IMG/VR virus record: IMGVR_UViG_3300042520_001171
Coordinates: 1-37,567 of that record
Direction: 5' to 3' (one strand)
Length of the DNA stretch: 37,567 nt
Origin: a virus
Part shown: positions 24,487 through 31,002 of the stretch, piece after piece
Position numbering within the stretch: the first letter of the stretch is position 1
Layout of the letters: the number at the start of each line of letters is the position of its first letter
The notes under the pieces: generated by a model
The model's database searches: none
The model's input: only the letters and a program-made list of their open reading frames with translations
What the model was told of the DNA's origin: nothing
Translations under genes and position numbers: made by a program

Positions 24487-24615
24487 TCAGCAATTGCGGT
24501 TGAGGTGGGCGAGGGCAGCGGCGCGGGACTCGAAGCGGCCGCCGATCGGGGTCTGGTGCGGGCCGCGGACGATGAACCATCCGCCGAGGAGCTTGTTGAA
24601 AATCACGCGGGGCAT
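24487..24615 (-). CDS. Very small hypothetical protein (42 aa)
   Basis: A 42-residue frame starting at ATG 24615 with a clean GGAGA nine bases upstream, starting 11 bases after the preceding stop. The product has two strands and a helix (RVIFNKLLGGWFIVRGP, FESRAAALAHLNRNC). Size, ribosome site and tight packing support a real gene; function is unknown. Confidence 0.6.
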   Translation of the reverse strand: MPRVIFNKLLGGWFIVRGPHQTPIGGRFESRAAALAHLNRNC

Positions 24616-24626
24616 GTCGGGTCTCC

Positions 24627-24806
24627 TCAGTTGGCGGGGCTGCAGATGCCTTGTTCGATCAGGTGCTGGGCCGTGCGGCCGAAGAAGCCTTGCAGCCTCC
24701 AGCACAGGCCGGTGTCGATCAGTTGCTGCCAGGCTTCGATGTACTGCTCTTCGCTGTCGGCGGGCAGGGCGCCCTCTGCGATCATCACGACGTTTGCAAG
24801 GTTCAT
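24627..24806 (-). CDS. Very small conserved-style phage protein (59 aa)
   Basis: A 59-residue gene, ATG 24806 with GGAGA eight bases upstream, TGA at 24627. It reads MNLANVVMIAEGALP, then EEQYIEAWQQLIDTG, then WRLQGFFGRTAQHLIEQG. The helix pair with LIDTG, LQGFFGRTA and LIEQG is a pattern I have seen in small proteins of many unrelated phages, with no known function. The gap before the 42-aa gene is 11 bases. Confidence 0.75.
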   Translation of the reverse strand: MNLANVVMIAEGALPADSEEQYIEAWQQLIDTGLCWRLQGFFGRTAQHLIEQGICSPAN

Positions 24807-24819
24807 GGTGGGTCTCCGG

Positions 24820-25023
24820 TCAGGCTGCGAGCAGCTCAGGCTTCAGGAAAGACGCGGCGTCGACGTAGTCGATCTCGAAGTTAAGCTCGTTGTAGGCGAT
24901 GCGCAAGTCAGCGGCAGAAAACGTCTTCTTGCCGGTCAGCTTGGCGAGCGCTTTGGCAGCGTCGTTGAAAGGGTAGTACAGCGTGTTGCCGTACACGTTC
25001 TTGATCAGGATTGCCAGCTTCAT
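24820..25023 (-). CDS. Small hypothetical early protein (67 aa)
   Basis: A 67-residue protein, the first gene behind the operator-bearing promoter at 25088-25116. The ATG follows GAAGGA by seven bases. It begins with a strand pair (KLAILIKNVYGNTLYYPFND), continues with a helix (AAKALAKLTGKKTFSAADL) and ends with ELNFEIDYVDAASFL. No family is recognised. Its 5' leader contains the CCCGG-N5-CCGGG hairpin shared with two other early operons. Confidence 0.7.
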   Translation of the reverse strand: MKLAILIKNVYGNTLYYPFNDAAKALAKLTGKKTFSAADLRIAYNELNFEIDYVDAASFLKPELLAA

Positions 25024-25042
25024 GTTGCGTCCTTCTGGAGCG

Positions 25043-25057
25043 CCCGGTGCCGCCGGG
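25043..25057 (-). other. Leader hairpin CCCGG-N5-CCGGG, copy 1
   Basis: A short perfect stem in the 5' leader of the 67-aa gene, downstream of the promoter at 25088 and about 20 bases before the start codon. The same stem recurs at 26130-26144 and 27138-27153, each time between an operator-bearing promoter and the first gene. Confidence 0.6.
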
Positions 25058-25087
25058 TCGGTGTCGACTGCTCCGTCGACAAGAGAG

Positions 25088-25116
25088 ATTTCATCACAGT
25101 TGTGAAGTCTGTGAAA
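25088..25116 (-). promoter_or_regulatory. Early promoter with TCACA-N2-TGTGA operator in spacer
   Basis: On the minus strand TTTCAC, 17 bases, TGAAAT, a weaker -35/-10 pair at correct spacing. The perfect dyad TCACAACTGTGA (25094-25105) abuts the -10 exactly as at three other promoters. The operator covers the last codons and stop of the HD hydrolase gene. It drives the cluster of tiny genes from 25023 leftwards. Confidence 0.65.
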
Positions 25117-25570
25117 GAGTAAGTCCCAGTGCTTTTGTCAACTTCTCCTTTGCCGCCTGGTAGCGGGGCTCGAGCTTGACGCGGCGTGCGGCCGGCAGGC
25201 CGTCGATGCGCGACAGGTTGTGCTCGAGGTCGGAGAGCTTGATCACGATCGCGACAGGGCCCGTGTTGGCCACGCGGTCGATGAACTGTTCGTAGGTCTC
25301 GTCGGGCTTCCTGGTGACGGCCTCGACCAGGCTGACGGCGCGGTAGCTGACGCCGTGAATCAGCAGCAGGCTGGGCGCCCTGATGCTGGTGTCCTCGAGC
25401 ACGTCGTGCAGCACCGCGGCCATCTGGGCGTCGGTGTCCTTCGGCAGCTTCTTGGCCACCGTGCGCAGCACGGCCAAGGAGTGCAGGAGGTACTGCCTGC
25501 CAGCGCCGTCGACCTGGCCTCTGTGCGCGATCGCGGCGATCTCAATGGCGTTTAGTAGGGCTTCGTTCAT
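25094..25570 (-). CDS. SpoT/MESH1-like HD hydrolase, putative alarmone hydrolase
   Basis: A 158-residue HD-domain protein starting at ATG 25570, one base after the upstream stop, with GAGGGG as ribosome site. It carries the (p)ppGpp-hydrolase motif set: AHRGQVDGAG with His30 in YLLHS, HDVLED with His55, Asp56, Glu59 and Asp60, and KLSDLEHNL with Asp114 and Asn118. These match the metal and substrate residues of SpoT, Rel and MESH1. Length fits a stand-alone small alarmone hydrolase. Known members remove the 3'-pyrophosphate of (p)ppGpp; activity on other nucleotides is possible. As an early gene it could blunt the host stringent response, which is inference. Confidence 0.8.
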   Translation of the reverse strand: MNEALLNAIEIAAIAHRGQVDGAGRQYLLHSLAVLRTVAKKLPKDTDAQMAAVLHDVLEDTSIRAPSLLLIHGVSYRAVSLVEAVTRKPDETYEQFIDRVANTGPVAIVIKLSDLEHNLSRIDGLPAARRVKLEPRYQAAKEKLTKALGLTLSQTSQL

Positions 25571-25571
25571 G

Positions 25572-25871
25572 TCACCCCTCGTACACCGCCAAGCGGCCGG
25601 GGTTGACCCACTCGGCGTACAGGCCGCGCTTCTGCAGCTCGCGCTCGAGATCGATGTGCACACCGAACACGAGCTCTTCGCGCATCGGGTTGCCGTAGTA
25701 GTCGACCCACCGCTCGGCGTCAGACGCCTCGGCGTCGATCGAGAAGTTGCGACTGTCGTCGGGGTGCTGGTAGACGGGCACGCCCATCTTCTTGAAAGCA
25801 GCGAAGGCGCTGCGGAACTTGGCAGGCATGGGCTTCATGGCGTCGTGGTGCATGGGGTTTGAGTAGCTCAT
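25572..25871 (-). CDS. Hypothetical early protein coupled to the HD hydrolase (99 aa)
   Basis: A 99-residue protein, ATG preceded by the shared leader AACCGGAGA. It has an N-terminal Met/His/Pro-rich start, then PAKFRSAFAAFKKMGVPVY, a strand-rich middle (RNFSIDAEASDAERWVDYYG) and VFGVHIDLERELQKRGLYAEW. I see no catalytic motif. Its stop is one base from the HD hydrolase start, so the two are co-translated and may act together. Confidence 0.7.
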   Translation of the reverse strand: MSYSNPMHHDAMKPMPAKFRSAFAAFKKMGVPVYQHPDDSRNFSIDAEASDAERWVDYYGNPMREELVFGVHIDLERELQKRGLYAEWVNPGRLAVYEG

Positions 25872-25895
25872 TCGTCGTCTCCGGTTGATGATTGA

Positions 25896-26111
25896 TCAGG
25901 TGCCGCGGGTCGCCCACTCGGGCATCACTTGGCGGAACTGGCGCACGCCGTAGGGGACCTCGCTCCAAGGCAGGCGGCCGGCGAAGGACTCGACAGCAGC
26001 AGCGCGGCCGGCGATCAGCTCGGCAAGCACGGACTTGGCGTGCTCGCTGGTGTAGGTCTTGAACATCGCGATGTTGCTGTCGACGATCGCAAGGAACTGT
26101 TCGTTAGTCAT
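25896..26111 (-). CDS. Small hypothetical early protein (71 aa)
   Basis: A 71-residue mostly helical protein (NEQFLAIVDSNIAMFKTY, SVLAELIAGRAAAVESFAG) with an aromatic end (VPYGVRQFRQVMPEWATRG). The ATG follows GGAGA by six bases. It is the first gene behind the promoter at 26155 and precedes the 99-aa gene and the HD hydrolase. Function unknown. Confidence 0.7.
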   Translation of the reverse strand: MTNEQFLAIVDSNIAMFKTYTSEHAKSVLAELIAGRAAAVESFAGRLPWSEVPYGVRQFRQVMPEWATRGT

Positions 26112-26129
26112 CTCGGTCTCCGTTCACGT

Positions 26130-26144
26130 CCCGGAACTGCCGGG
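26130..26144 (-). other. Leader hairpin CCCGG-N5-CCGGG, copy 2
   Basis: A perfect short stem between the promoter at 26155 and the ribosome site of the 71-aa gene. On the RNA strand the stem is followed by ACG, as at 27138. Confidence 0.6.
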
Positions 26145-26154
26145 CCAGATCTGA

Positions 26155-26182
26155 ATCATATCACAGTTGTGATACTTGTCAG
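26155..26182 (-). promoter_or_regulatory. Early promoter with TCACA-N2-TGTGA operator in spacer
   Basis: On the minus strand CTGACA, 16 bases, TATGAT, each box one mismatch from consensus. The perfect dyad TCACAACTGTGA (26161-26172) fills most of the spacer and touches the -10. Binding there would block RNA polymerase. The promoter drives the 71-aa gene, the 99-aa gene and the HD hydrolase. Confidence 0.8.
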
Positions 26183-26565
26183 AAGTTGTAGTCGTGCTTG
26201 TTGACGGCGCCGTTGGCGATGAACTCGCGGCCCTTGCTGCCCCAGAGCTTGTCCGAGCCGTAGAAGCGGCTCTTGACGAGGCGCACACGCAGGGTGCGGT
26301 CACAGAGGCCGGCGTACAGCCAGGTCTGCTCGTTCTGGTTGGTGCAGTGGCCGACGAAGCCGCCGGGGATGATGTTGGGCTTCCACTCGGGGTCGCGATC
26401 GACCCGCACCTCTTGCAGGGTGACGGTGGCGGCCGTGCGGCCGACGACCTTGTAGGGGACGGTGTCGCTGTACAGCGTCTCGGTCATGTACTCGCCCTCG
26501 GGCAGACCCTTCAGGTTGGTCGTGAAGGTCTCGTAGGCGCGGATGCTTTGGTCGGGCTTAGGCAT
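26179..26565 (-). CDS. Hypothetical early protein (128 aa)
   Basis: A 128-residue protein starting at ATG 26565 with GGAGA eight bases upstream; a longer reading to 26628 has no ribosome site. The sequence is strand-rich and probably beta-fold: TFTTNLKGLPEGEYMTE, YKVVGRTAATVTLQEV, NEQTWLYAGLCDRTLRVR, LVKSRFYGSDKLWGSKGRE. No family is recognised. It lies third in the operon led by the 101-aa gene. Confidence 0.7.
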   Translation of the reverse strand: MPKPDQSIRAYETFTTNLKGLPEGEYMTETLYSDTVPYKVVGRTAATVTLQEVRVDRDPEWKPNIIPGGFVGHCTNQNEQTWLYAGLCDRTLRVRLVKSRFYGSDKLWGSKGREFIANGAVNKHDYNF

Positions 26566-26581
26566 TGTGATGTCTCCTGGG

Positions 26582-26800
26582 TTACTTGGTCTTGGGGTGG
26601 ATGGTGGTGAGGAACACAGCGCCATCAACCTTGGGCTTGAAGAACTCGATGTCGTAGTCCATGTCCATGCCGACAGGCACGAGGTACAGACTGAAGGGGT
26701 GCCCTTCCTTCTTCATTTTGCGGATCAGCTTTTCGAGATCCTGATCGACGCGCCATCCCCAAATGGACGCGGCAAAGAAATGTCGGTTGTTGGTGGTCAT
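26582..26800 (-). CDS. Small hypothetical early protein (72 aa)
   Basis: A 72-residue protein, ATG with a GGAGAC ribosome site. It has aromatic strands and a basic helix (RHFFAASIWGWRVDQDL, EKLIRKMKKEGHPFSLYL) and ends in VFLTTIHPKTK. It starts 13 bases after the stop of the 101-aa gene and is followed after 16 bases by the 128-aa gene. Function unknown. Confidence 0.7.
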   Translation of the reverse strand: MTTNNRHFFAASIWGWRVDQDLEKLIRKMKKEGHPFSLYLVPVGMDMDYDIEFFKPKVDGAVFLTTIHPKTK

Positions 26801-26813
26801 GGTCAGTCTCCGT

Positions 26814-27119
26814 TCAGGCAGTGAGGATGGCGTCGAAGTCGAACACGGTGCCGTCAGGCAGCTCGATCACGGCGTCGCTGGGGAAGAAGTCGTTGCACTC
26901 GCGCTCGTCGTACAAAGCAAGGGCAAGGCGCTTGCGCAGCTCGGCGGCTTTGCGCTTGGGGAAGGGGTAGGGAATCGTGTCGAAGTCGCCGTCGTCGTAG
27001 CGGCGGACTAGCATGGAAGACACGTCGCGGCTGGTAGGGCAGCCGGGGGCGTCGAAGTCGGTGCCGCCGAACGGGAAGCTCAGGCGGTTGTGCTCGACGA
27101 TCAAACGAATGGTGGTCAT
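26814..27119 (-). CDS. Hypothetical early protein (101 aa)
   Basis: A 101-residue acidic protein, the first gene behind the promoter at 27177. AGGAG lies about seven bases before the ATG. It has a strand start (TTIRLIVEHNRLSFPFGG), a central RKAAELRKRLALALYDE helix and a C-terminal strand pair (AVIELPDGTVFDFDAILTA). No motif is recognised. Its leader carries the third copy of the CCCGG/CCGGG hairpin. Confidence 0.7.
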   Translation of the reverse strand: MTTIRLIVEHNRLSFPFGGTDFDAPGCPTSRDVSSMLVRRYDDGDFDTIPYPFPKRKAAELRKRLALALYDERECNDFFPSDAVIELPDGTVFDFDAILTA

Positions 27120-27137
27120 ATCGGACTCCTGTCGCGT

Positions 27138-27153
27138 CCCGGGATCCGCCGGG
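27138..27153 (-). other. Leader hairpin CCCGG-N6-CCGGG, copy 3
   Basis: A perfect short stem in the leader of the 101-aa gene, 18 bases before its start codon. The leader also shares a GTCAGAGA-Y-GACAC segment with that of the 127-aa gene at 23881. Confidence 0.6.
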
Positions 27154-27176
27154 CCGGTGTCATCTCTGACGAAGTG

Positions 27177-27205
27177 ATTACATCACGTTTGTGAAGTCAC
27201 GACAA
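27177..27205 (-). promoter_or_regulatory. Early promoter with imperfect TCACA-type operator
   Basis: On the minus strand TTGTCG, 17 bases, TGTAAT. The spacer begins at the -10 with the dyad TCACAAACGTGA (27183-27194), one mismatch from a perfect inverted repeat. It drives the operon of the 101-, 72- and 128-aa genes. Confidence 0.7.
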
Positions 27206-27217
27206 TAACCAACGTGA

Positions 27218-27604
27218 TTACTCGGGTTTTTCCCAGATTGCAACGGACCACTCGCCCACCCACGGGTCGTAGGCGCCGTCGCTGAAGTCGCGCACGCTGG
27301 CCGCGTAGTCGACGCCGCCCTCGAGGAACAGGGCCACGGCCTTGGGCTCGCCGAACCTGGTCTCGTTGATCGCGGCGATGAGGGACTTCAGCGTGCCGTC
27401 CCACTCCCACGAGTCGCAGTCGCCGGCCAGGAGGTTGCCGTTGGCGTCGATCGCCTTGAGCCACTTGCCGCGGCTGCGGTAGCAGCCGGCGCCGATCTCG
27501 CGCTTGGACCACCGCAGTGCGTCCTGGTAGGCGCCGCTGACGGCGTTCTTGACGTCGTCGAAGCGGGAAAACTTGGATCCGTTGGGGAAGGTGAGGTTGC
27601 GCAT
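27218..27604 (-). CDS. Hypothetical early protein (128 aa)
   Basis: A 128-residue protein with the shared leader AACCGGAGACCCAC before its ATG. Segments include FPNGSKFSRFDDVKNAVSG, YQDALRWSKREIGAGCYRSR, GDCDSWEWDGTLKSLIAAIN and an acidic Trp-rich end (DPWVGEWSVAIWEK). Looks like a compact alpha/beta fold; no known motif. It is second in the operon behind the 88-aa gene. Confidence 0.7.
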   Translation of the reverse strand: MRNLTFPNGSKFSRFDDVKNAVSGAYQDALRWSKREIGAGCYRSRGKWLKAIDANGNLLAGDCDSWEWDGTLKSLIAAINETRFGEPKAVALFLEGGVDYAASVRDFSDGAYDPWVGEWSVAIWEKPE

Positions 27605-27622
27605 GTGGGTCTCCGGTTGATG

Positions 27623-27889
27623 TCAGTTGGGAAGCAGCGCGTACCACTGCCAGGTCGTGTCGGTGCCGGCGGTCATCTTGCCGAGGCAGAAGCACACCGG
27701 CCGGTCGAACTCGATCCGCTCGTTGTTGCGGCCGAATGCCTCGGTGGCCACGGCCCACTGGGTGTCGCGGGCTGCACGGGGCAGGGCGCACTTGGCCATG
27801 CCGAGGTTGCGCAGGAATTCGGGACGCTGGATGTCAGCGATCTGGTCGCCACGCTTGCCGGTGGAGGGATCGAATTCAAAAACCTTCAT
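27623..27889 (-). CDS. Hypothetical early protein (88 aa)
   Basis: An 88-residue protein directly behind the strongest early promoter (27922-27950), with GGAGA seven bases before the ATG. It starts KVFEFDPSTGKRGDQIAD and ends with aromatic strands (RPVCFCLGKM, TWQWYALLPN). No family is recognised. A first gene under a consensus promoter is likely to be expressed heavily very early in infection, as host-takeover proteins often are; this is inference. Confidence 0.7.
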   Translation of the reverse strand: MKVFEFDPSTGKRGDQIADIQRPEFLRNLGMAKCALPRAARDTQWAVATEAFGRNNERIEFDRPVCFCLGKMTAGTDTTWQWYALLPN

Positions 27890-27921
27890 GCTGCTCTCCG
27901 GTTGATTGCTGGGACAAGAGG

Positions 27922-27950
27922 ATTACATCACAAGTGTGAAGTCATGTCAA
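27922..27950 (-). promoter_or_regulatory. Near-consensus early promoter with operator in spacer
   Basis: On the minus strand TTGACA (perfect -35), 17 bases, TGTAAT. The dyad TCACACTTGTGA (27928-27939) abuts the -10. This is the best match among the set. A further inverted repeat, GTGAT-AC-ATCAC, lies just upstream at 27958-27969 and could be a second operator half. Confidence 0.85.
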
Positions 27951-27965
27951 CAGCAATGTGATACA

Positions 27966-28313
27966 TCACTCTGCTGCGTGGCGCTCGGCAATCGAGCCCC
28001 AGTCGCGGACGTAGTAGTTGCCGCGCATCCGCACGATCGTCGGCGTGTAGGTGTCGCCGGCGTTCAGATACATGACGTTGCTGCCGTCGCGCAGGCGGAA
28101 TGCTTCTACGCCGTGAGTGCAAAGCAAGTCATCGAGTACGGTCATGCGCAGGTCCGGCGTGCTCGGCGGGTTGTAGCACTCGCGGATGCGTGCGGCCGCA
28201 GCGGGCAGGACTTCGAGTTCTGCTCGAGACATGTTGAGAATGGCTTTTGCGCGGCGCGCAGCAGTCAGGTCGGAAGTGATGGTGCGCAGGGCTTTGATGC
28301 TGGGAGTGATCAT
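27966..28313 (-). CDS. Hypothetical first gene of the leftward early region (115 aa)
   Basis: A 115-residue protein with AACCGGAGA before its ATG and a leader of about 130 bases from the operator region at 28451. The N-terminal half is helical and basic (SIKALRTITSDLTAARRAK, SRAELEVLPAAAARIREC), the rest mixed (VLDDLLCTHGVEAFRLRDG, TIVRMRGNYYVRDWGS). No HTH motif is convincing. As the gene divergent from the Cro-like regulator it occupies a cIII/N-like position, which says little about function. Confidence 0.7.
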   Translation of the reverse strand: MITPSIKALRTITSDLTAARRAKAILNMSRAELEVLPAAAARIRECYNPPSTPDLRMTVLDDLLCTHGVEAFRLRDGSNVMYLNAGDTYTPTIVRMRGNYYVRDWGSIAERHAAE

Positions 28314-28450
28314 GCTGGGTCTCCGGTTGAGTGGTTCGTGGTGTCGGCTGAGGATCAGTTCGGAACTATCTTGCCGGTGCTCCTGTGTGCCGTGAGGCCA
28401 GAAGACTTACCCAACTCACTCCGTGCTATTGATCTCCAACCGACAGAATC

Positions 28451-28468
28451 ATTACATCACAGTTGTGA
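28451..28468 (-). promoter_or_regulatory. Leftward operator and -10 box of the divergent control region
   Basis: The perfect dyad TCACAACTGTGA (minus strand, 28457-28468) abuts TGTAAT (28451-28456), the same operator and -10 arrangement as the other early promoters. At 17-base spacing the -35 would be GTCCAT, a poor match, so this promoter may be weak or need activation. It would transcribe the 115-aa gene. Confidence 0.6.
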
Positions 28469-28526
28469 AGTCCATGGACGAATACCCGACTGCGTTGTAT
28501 GGGCATTGTGATGTTGATGTTGGCTT

Positions 28527-28556
28527 TTGTGAGGCGAACATCACAGGCCCTATACT
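28527..28556 (+). promoter_or_regulatory. Rightward promoter of the regulator and primase operon
   Basis: TTGTGA, 18 bases, TATACT, with ATCACA five bases before the -10. Another half-site, ATTGTGATG, lies just upstream (28504-28512). It starts the Cro/YdaS-like gene 31 bases after the -10. Operator half-sites on both sides suggest autoregulation. Confidence 0.7.
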
Positions 28557-28586
28557 CCGTCGATCCGCAACTTCACACCAAACAAA

Positions 28587-28784
28587 ATGGACTACGACGA
28601 ACTCATCGCGCACTTTGGCAGTCAGGTCGCAGCATCCGCCAAGCTGGGGGTCACCCAGCCCACACTGTCAAACTGGAAAGCGCGCGGGCGCATCCCCAAG
28701 CTGCAGCAGCTCAGGATCCAGCACATCACCAGGGGAAGGCTCAAGGCAGCACCCGACATCCTGGGGAAGAAGACCACACAATGA
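28587..28784 (+). CDS. Cro/YdaS-like HTH transcriptional regulator
   Basis: A 65-residue DNA-binding protein. The segment LIAHFGSQVAASAKLGVTQP followed by TLSNWKARGRIPK is a classic helix-turn-helix of the Cro/YdaS type: helix 2 QVAASAKLG, turn, recognition helix TQPTLSNWKAR. The family binds short palindromes as dimers and acts as Cro-like repressor in lambdoid phages. It lies downstream of a promoter with operator half-sites and divergent from the early block, the expected place for a cro gene. No Shine-Dalgarno is obvious upstream of the ATG, so translation may be weak. It is the best candidate to bind the TCACA-N2-TGTGA sites. Confidence 0.8.
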   Translation: MDYDELIAHFGSQVAASAKLGVTQPTLSNWKARGRIPKLQQLRIQHITRGRLKAAPDILGKKTTQ

Positions 28785-28888
28785 CGGTCTGACAAGATTG
28801 GGCCTCGGCTAGGGTAGCTCCCGAAAAGCGGTTCCCACACCCGCCTGCCGAAGGTTTCACAGTGTGGCGTTCTCAGTGGAAGAACAAG

Positions 28889-28963
28889 ATGGCAGCACCC
28901 TACTCGGCCGCCGGGCACACTTCCCCCTACAGGGAGGCCCCAGGTGGTCATGTCCAACTCTGA
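28889..28963 (+). CDS. Possible 24-aa leader peptide overlapping the primase start
   Basis: ATG 28889 with GGAAG about six bases upstream opens a 24-codon frame (MAAPYSAAGHTSPYREAPGG...) ending in TGA inside the first codons of the primase gene. It could couple translation of the primase. It may equally be chance; the remainder of 28785-28943 shows no other feature. Confidence 0.25.
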   Translation: MAAPYSAAGHTSPYREAPGGHVQL

Positions 28964-30986
28964 AAATCACAATGGTGACGGTGCTCGATTGAGCGTCACC
29001 AACTCCGAGTTCCTGCAGCATGTCCTGGCTGGCGCCCCTCGAGGGTCGACTACATGGGTGTGCGGGTTCATCGGCAACCCCAACTCGGACCAGGCCAACT
29101 GGTCAGGCAAGGCCTACAACCCAGCCCTGCATGCGGCCGAAGTCGACGGGTGGGGCAGGCAGAACACCTACTTCTCGGTGGGCGCGGTCAGACCCCTCGA
29201 GGGCGTCATGCACCGGCGCAAGAGCCACTTCACGCGCCTGCTGGCGCTGGTGGCCGACGACGTCAATCCAGAAGACCTGCAGGGGATTCCCTCGTGGGGC
29301 ATCGAGACCAGCCCGGGCAAGCGACAGATCGGCATCCTGCTCGACACCAAGGACCCCGACTGCGCAAACCTCGAGCTCGTCACCCGGCTCGTCACCGCGA
29401 TGGCCGACAGGGGCTACATCAAGGCCGACAAGTCGGGCAACAACGCAGTGCGGTACGTCCGCCTGCCGGTGGGCCAGAACCAGAAGCCCCGCGACTCGGG
29501 ACCGTTCAACCACTTCGTGGAGTACTGGAACCCCAGCGCACGCTACACGCTCGAAGACGCCGCTGCCATCTTCGGCATCGACCTCGAGACCCTGCGCACA
29601 GAGCATGCGCATGAAGCACAGGCACCGTCCATGCACATGGGCGAGCAGGACGAACGCCTGCGGATCCTGACGACCAACATCATCCGCGGCGAGAACCTGC
29701 ACGACAGCCTGAACATGGTGGCCGCATCGATGGTGGCCTCAGGCGCCAAGGGCGGATCCATCGTCAACCTGCTGCGTGGCCTCATGGACGCCAGCCTGGC
29801 ACCGAAGGACGACCGCTGGCTCGCCCGCTACAACGACATCCCGCGGTCAGTCAGCACGGCGCAGGAGAAGTTCCGGCCCACGCAGATCCAGCAGGCGATC
29901 GACCAGGAGACGGGCGAGATCCTGCCCGACAAGCCTCTCTTCACGCCGGTGCACGAGCTGCTGGACACCATCAAGGCCATCGAATGGATCATCGAGGGGT
30001 ACGTCGAGTCAGACGGGCTGGGCATGCTCTACGGCCCGTCAGGCGGCGGTAAGAGCTTTGTGGCCGTGTCCATGGCCTGCAGCGTGGCCACAGGCACGCC
30101 GTGGTTCGGCTGCCCAGTCAAGCAGGGCGCCGTGTTCTATATCGCAGGCGAGGGCCACCAGGGCCTGGCCAGGCGCTTCGCAGCATGGTCCAAGGCCACC
30201 GGCATCAAGATCGGCAAGGACACGCCCCTGTTCAAGTCCAACCACGCCGTGCAGATGCTGGACCCCGACGCGCCAGCCAAGCTCATGGCCGAGATCAGAC
30301 GCATGATCGCCGACACCGGCCAGATCCCGGCACTGATCATCATCGACACCCTGGCCCGCAACTTCGGCGACGGAGACGAGAACAAGCAGCAGGACGCCAA
30401 CCGGTTCATCGAAGCGATGGACGAGATCAGGCGCGAGTTCCACTCGCACAACCTCGTCGTCCACCACTCAGGCCACGAGATGGACCGCGCACGGGGCTCC
30501 AGCGCGTTCAAGGCGGCCATGGACCAGGAGTTCCAGGTCAAGGGCTCAGGCGGCATCCTGGAGCTCAAGGTGACCAAGATGAAGGACGCCGAGATGCCTG
30601 AGTCCAAGCGATTCAAGATCACCCAGATCGGCCTGGGCGTCGTGGACTCGTGCGACGTCGAGATCACCGGCGCCTACATCCAGTTTGACGGCAACCCGCT
30701 CGAGGTCAAGGTCGGCTCGCGCCTGAACGGCCAGCCCATCAATGCCATCGACGTGGTCAGGCTGATGCAAAAGGGCTGGCCTGGCGCGCCTGTCATGGCC
30801 ACCAGCCTGGGCTGCTCTGAGCGGGCTCTGAGCAACATCATGAAGGCCATGAAGGACAACGGAATGGCAGTCCAGGGGGCCAATCGCAAGAACGGATGGG
30901 AGCTCACCGAGCAGGCGATCGACCACCTTTCGATGACCGCGGAGCTCGCGATCGAGGCGCAGGAAGCGTCTAGATCGGTTGACTGA
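28944..30986 (+). CDS. Primase-helicase (AEP-like primase plus RepA-type ATPase)
   Basis: A 680-residue replication protein. AGGGAGG lies six bases before GTG 28944, the likely start; ATG 28950 is the alternative. The N-terminal 215 residues resemble archaeo-eukaryotic-type (RepB/Prim-Pol) primases: LLALVADDV, IETSPGKRQIG, VRYVRLPVGQN. A RepA/AAA_25-like ATPase follows, with Walker A GPSGGGKS (364-371), an IAGEGHQGLARR segment, Walker B ALIIIDT with Asp468, and VVHHSGHEMDRARGSSAFK. The end looks like a winged helix (MATSLGCSERALSNIMKAMK). Such fusions unwind and prime at phage and plasmid origins. The iteron region lies immediately downstream. Confidence 0.85.
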   Translation: MVMSNSENHNGDGARLSVTNSEFLQHVLAGAPRGSTTWVCGFIGNPNSDQANWSGKAYNPALHAAEVDGWGRQNTYFSVGAVRPLEGVMHRRKSHFTRLLALVADDVNPEDLQGIPSWGIETSPGKRQIGILLDTKDPDCANLELVTRLVTAMADRGYIKADKSGNNAVRYVRLPVGQNQKPRDSGPFNHFVEYWNPSARYTLEDAAAIFGIDLETLRTEHAHEAQAPSMHMGEQDERLRILTTNIIRGENLHDSLNMVAASMVASGAKGGSIVNLLRGLMDASLAPKDDRWLARYNDIPRSVSTAQEKFRPTQIQQAIDQETGEILPDKPLFTPVHELLDTIKAIEWIIEGYVESDGLGMLYGPSGGGKSFVAVSMACSVATGTPWFGCPVKQGAVFYIAGEGHQGLARRFAAWSKATGIKIGKDTPLFKSNHAVQMLDPDAPAKLMAEIRRMIADTGQIPALIIIDTLARNFGDGDENKQQDANRFIEAMDEIRREFHSHNLVVHHSGHEMDRARGSSAFKAAMDQEFQVKGSGGILELKVTKMKDAEMPESKRFKITQIGLGVVDSCDVEITGAYIQFDGNPLEVKVGSRLNGQPINAIDVVRLMQKGWPGAPVMATSLGCSERALSNIMKAMKDNGMAVQGANRKNGWELTEQAIDHLSMTAELAIEAQEASRSVD

Positions 30987-31002
30987 GGTGTAAACGGAAA
31001 GT

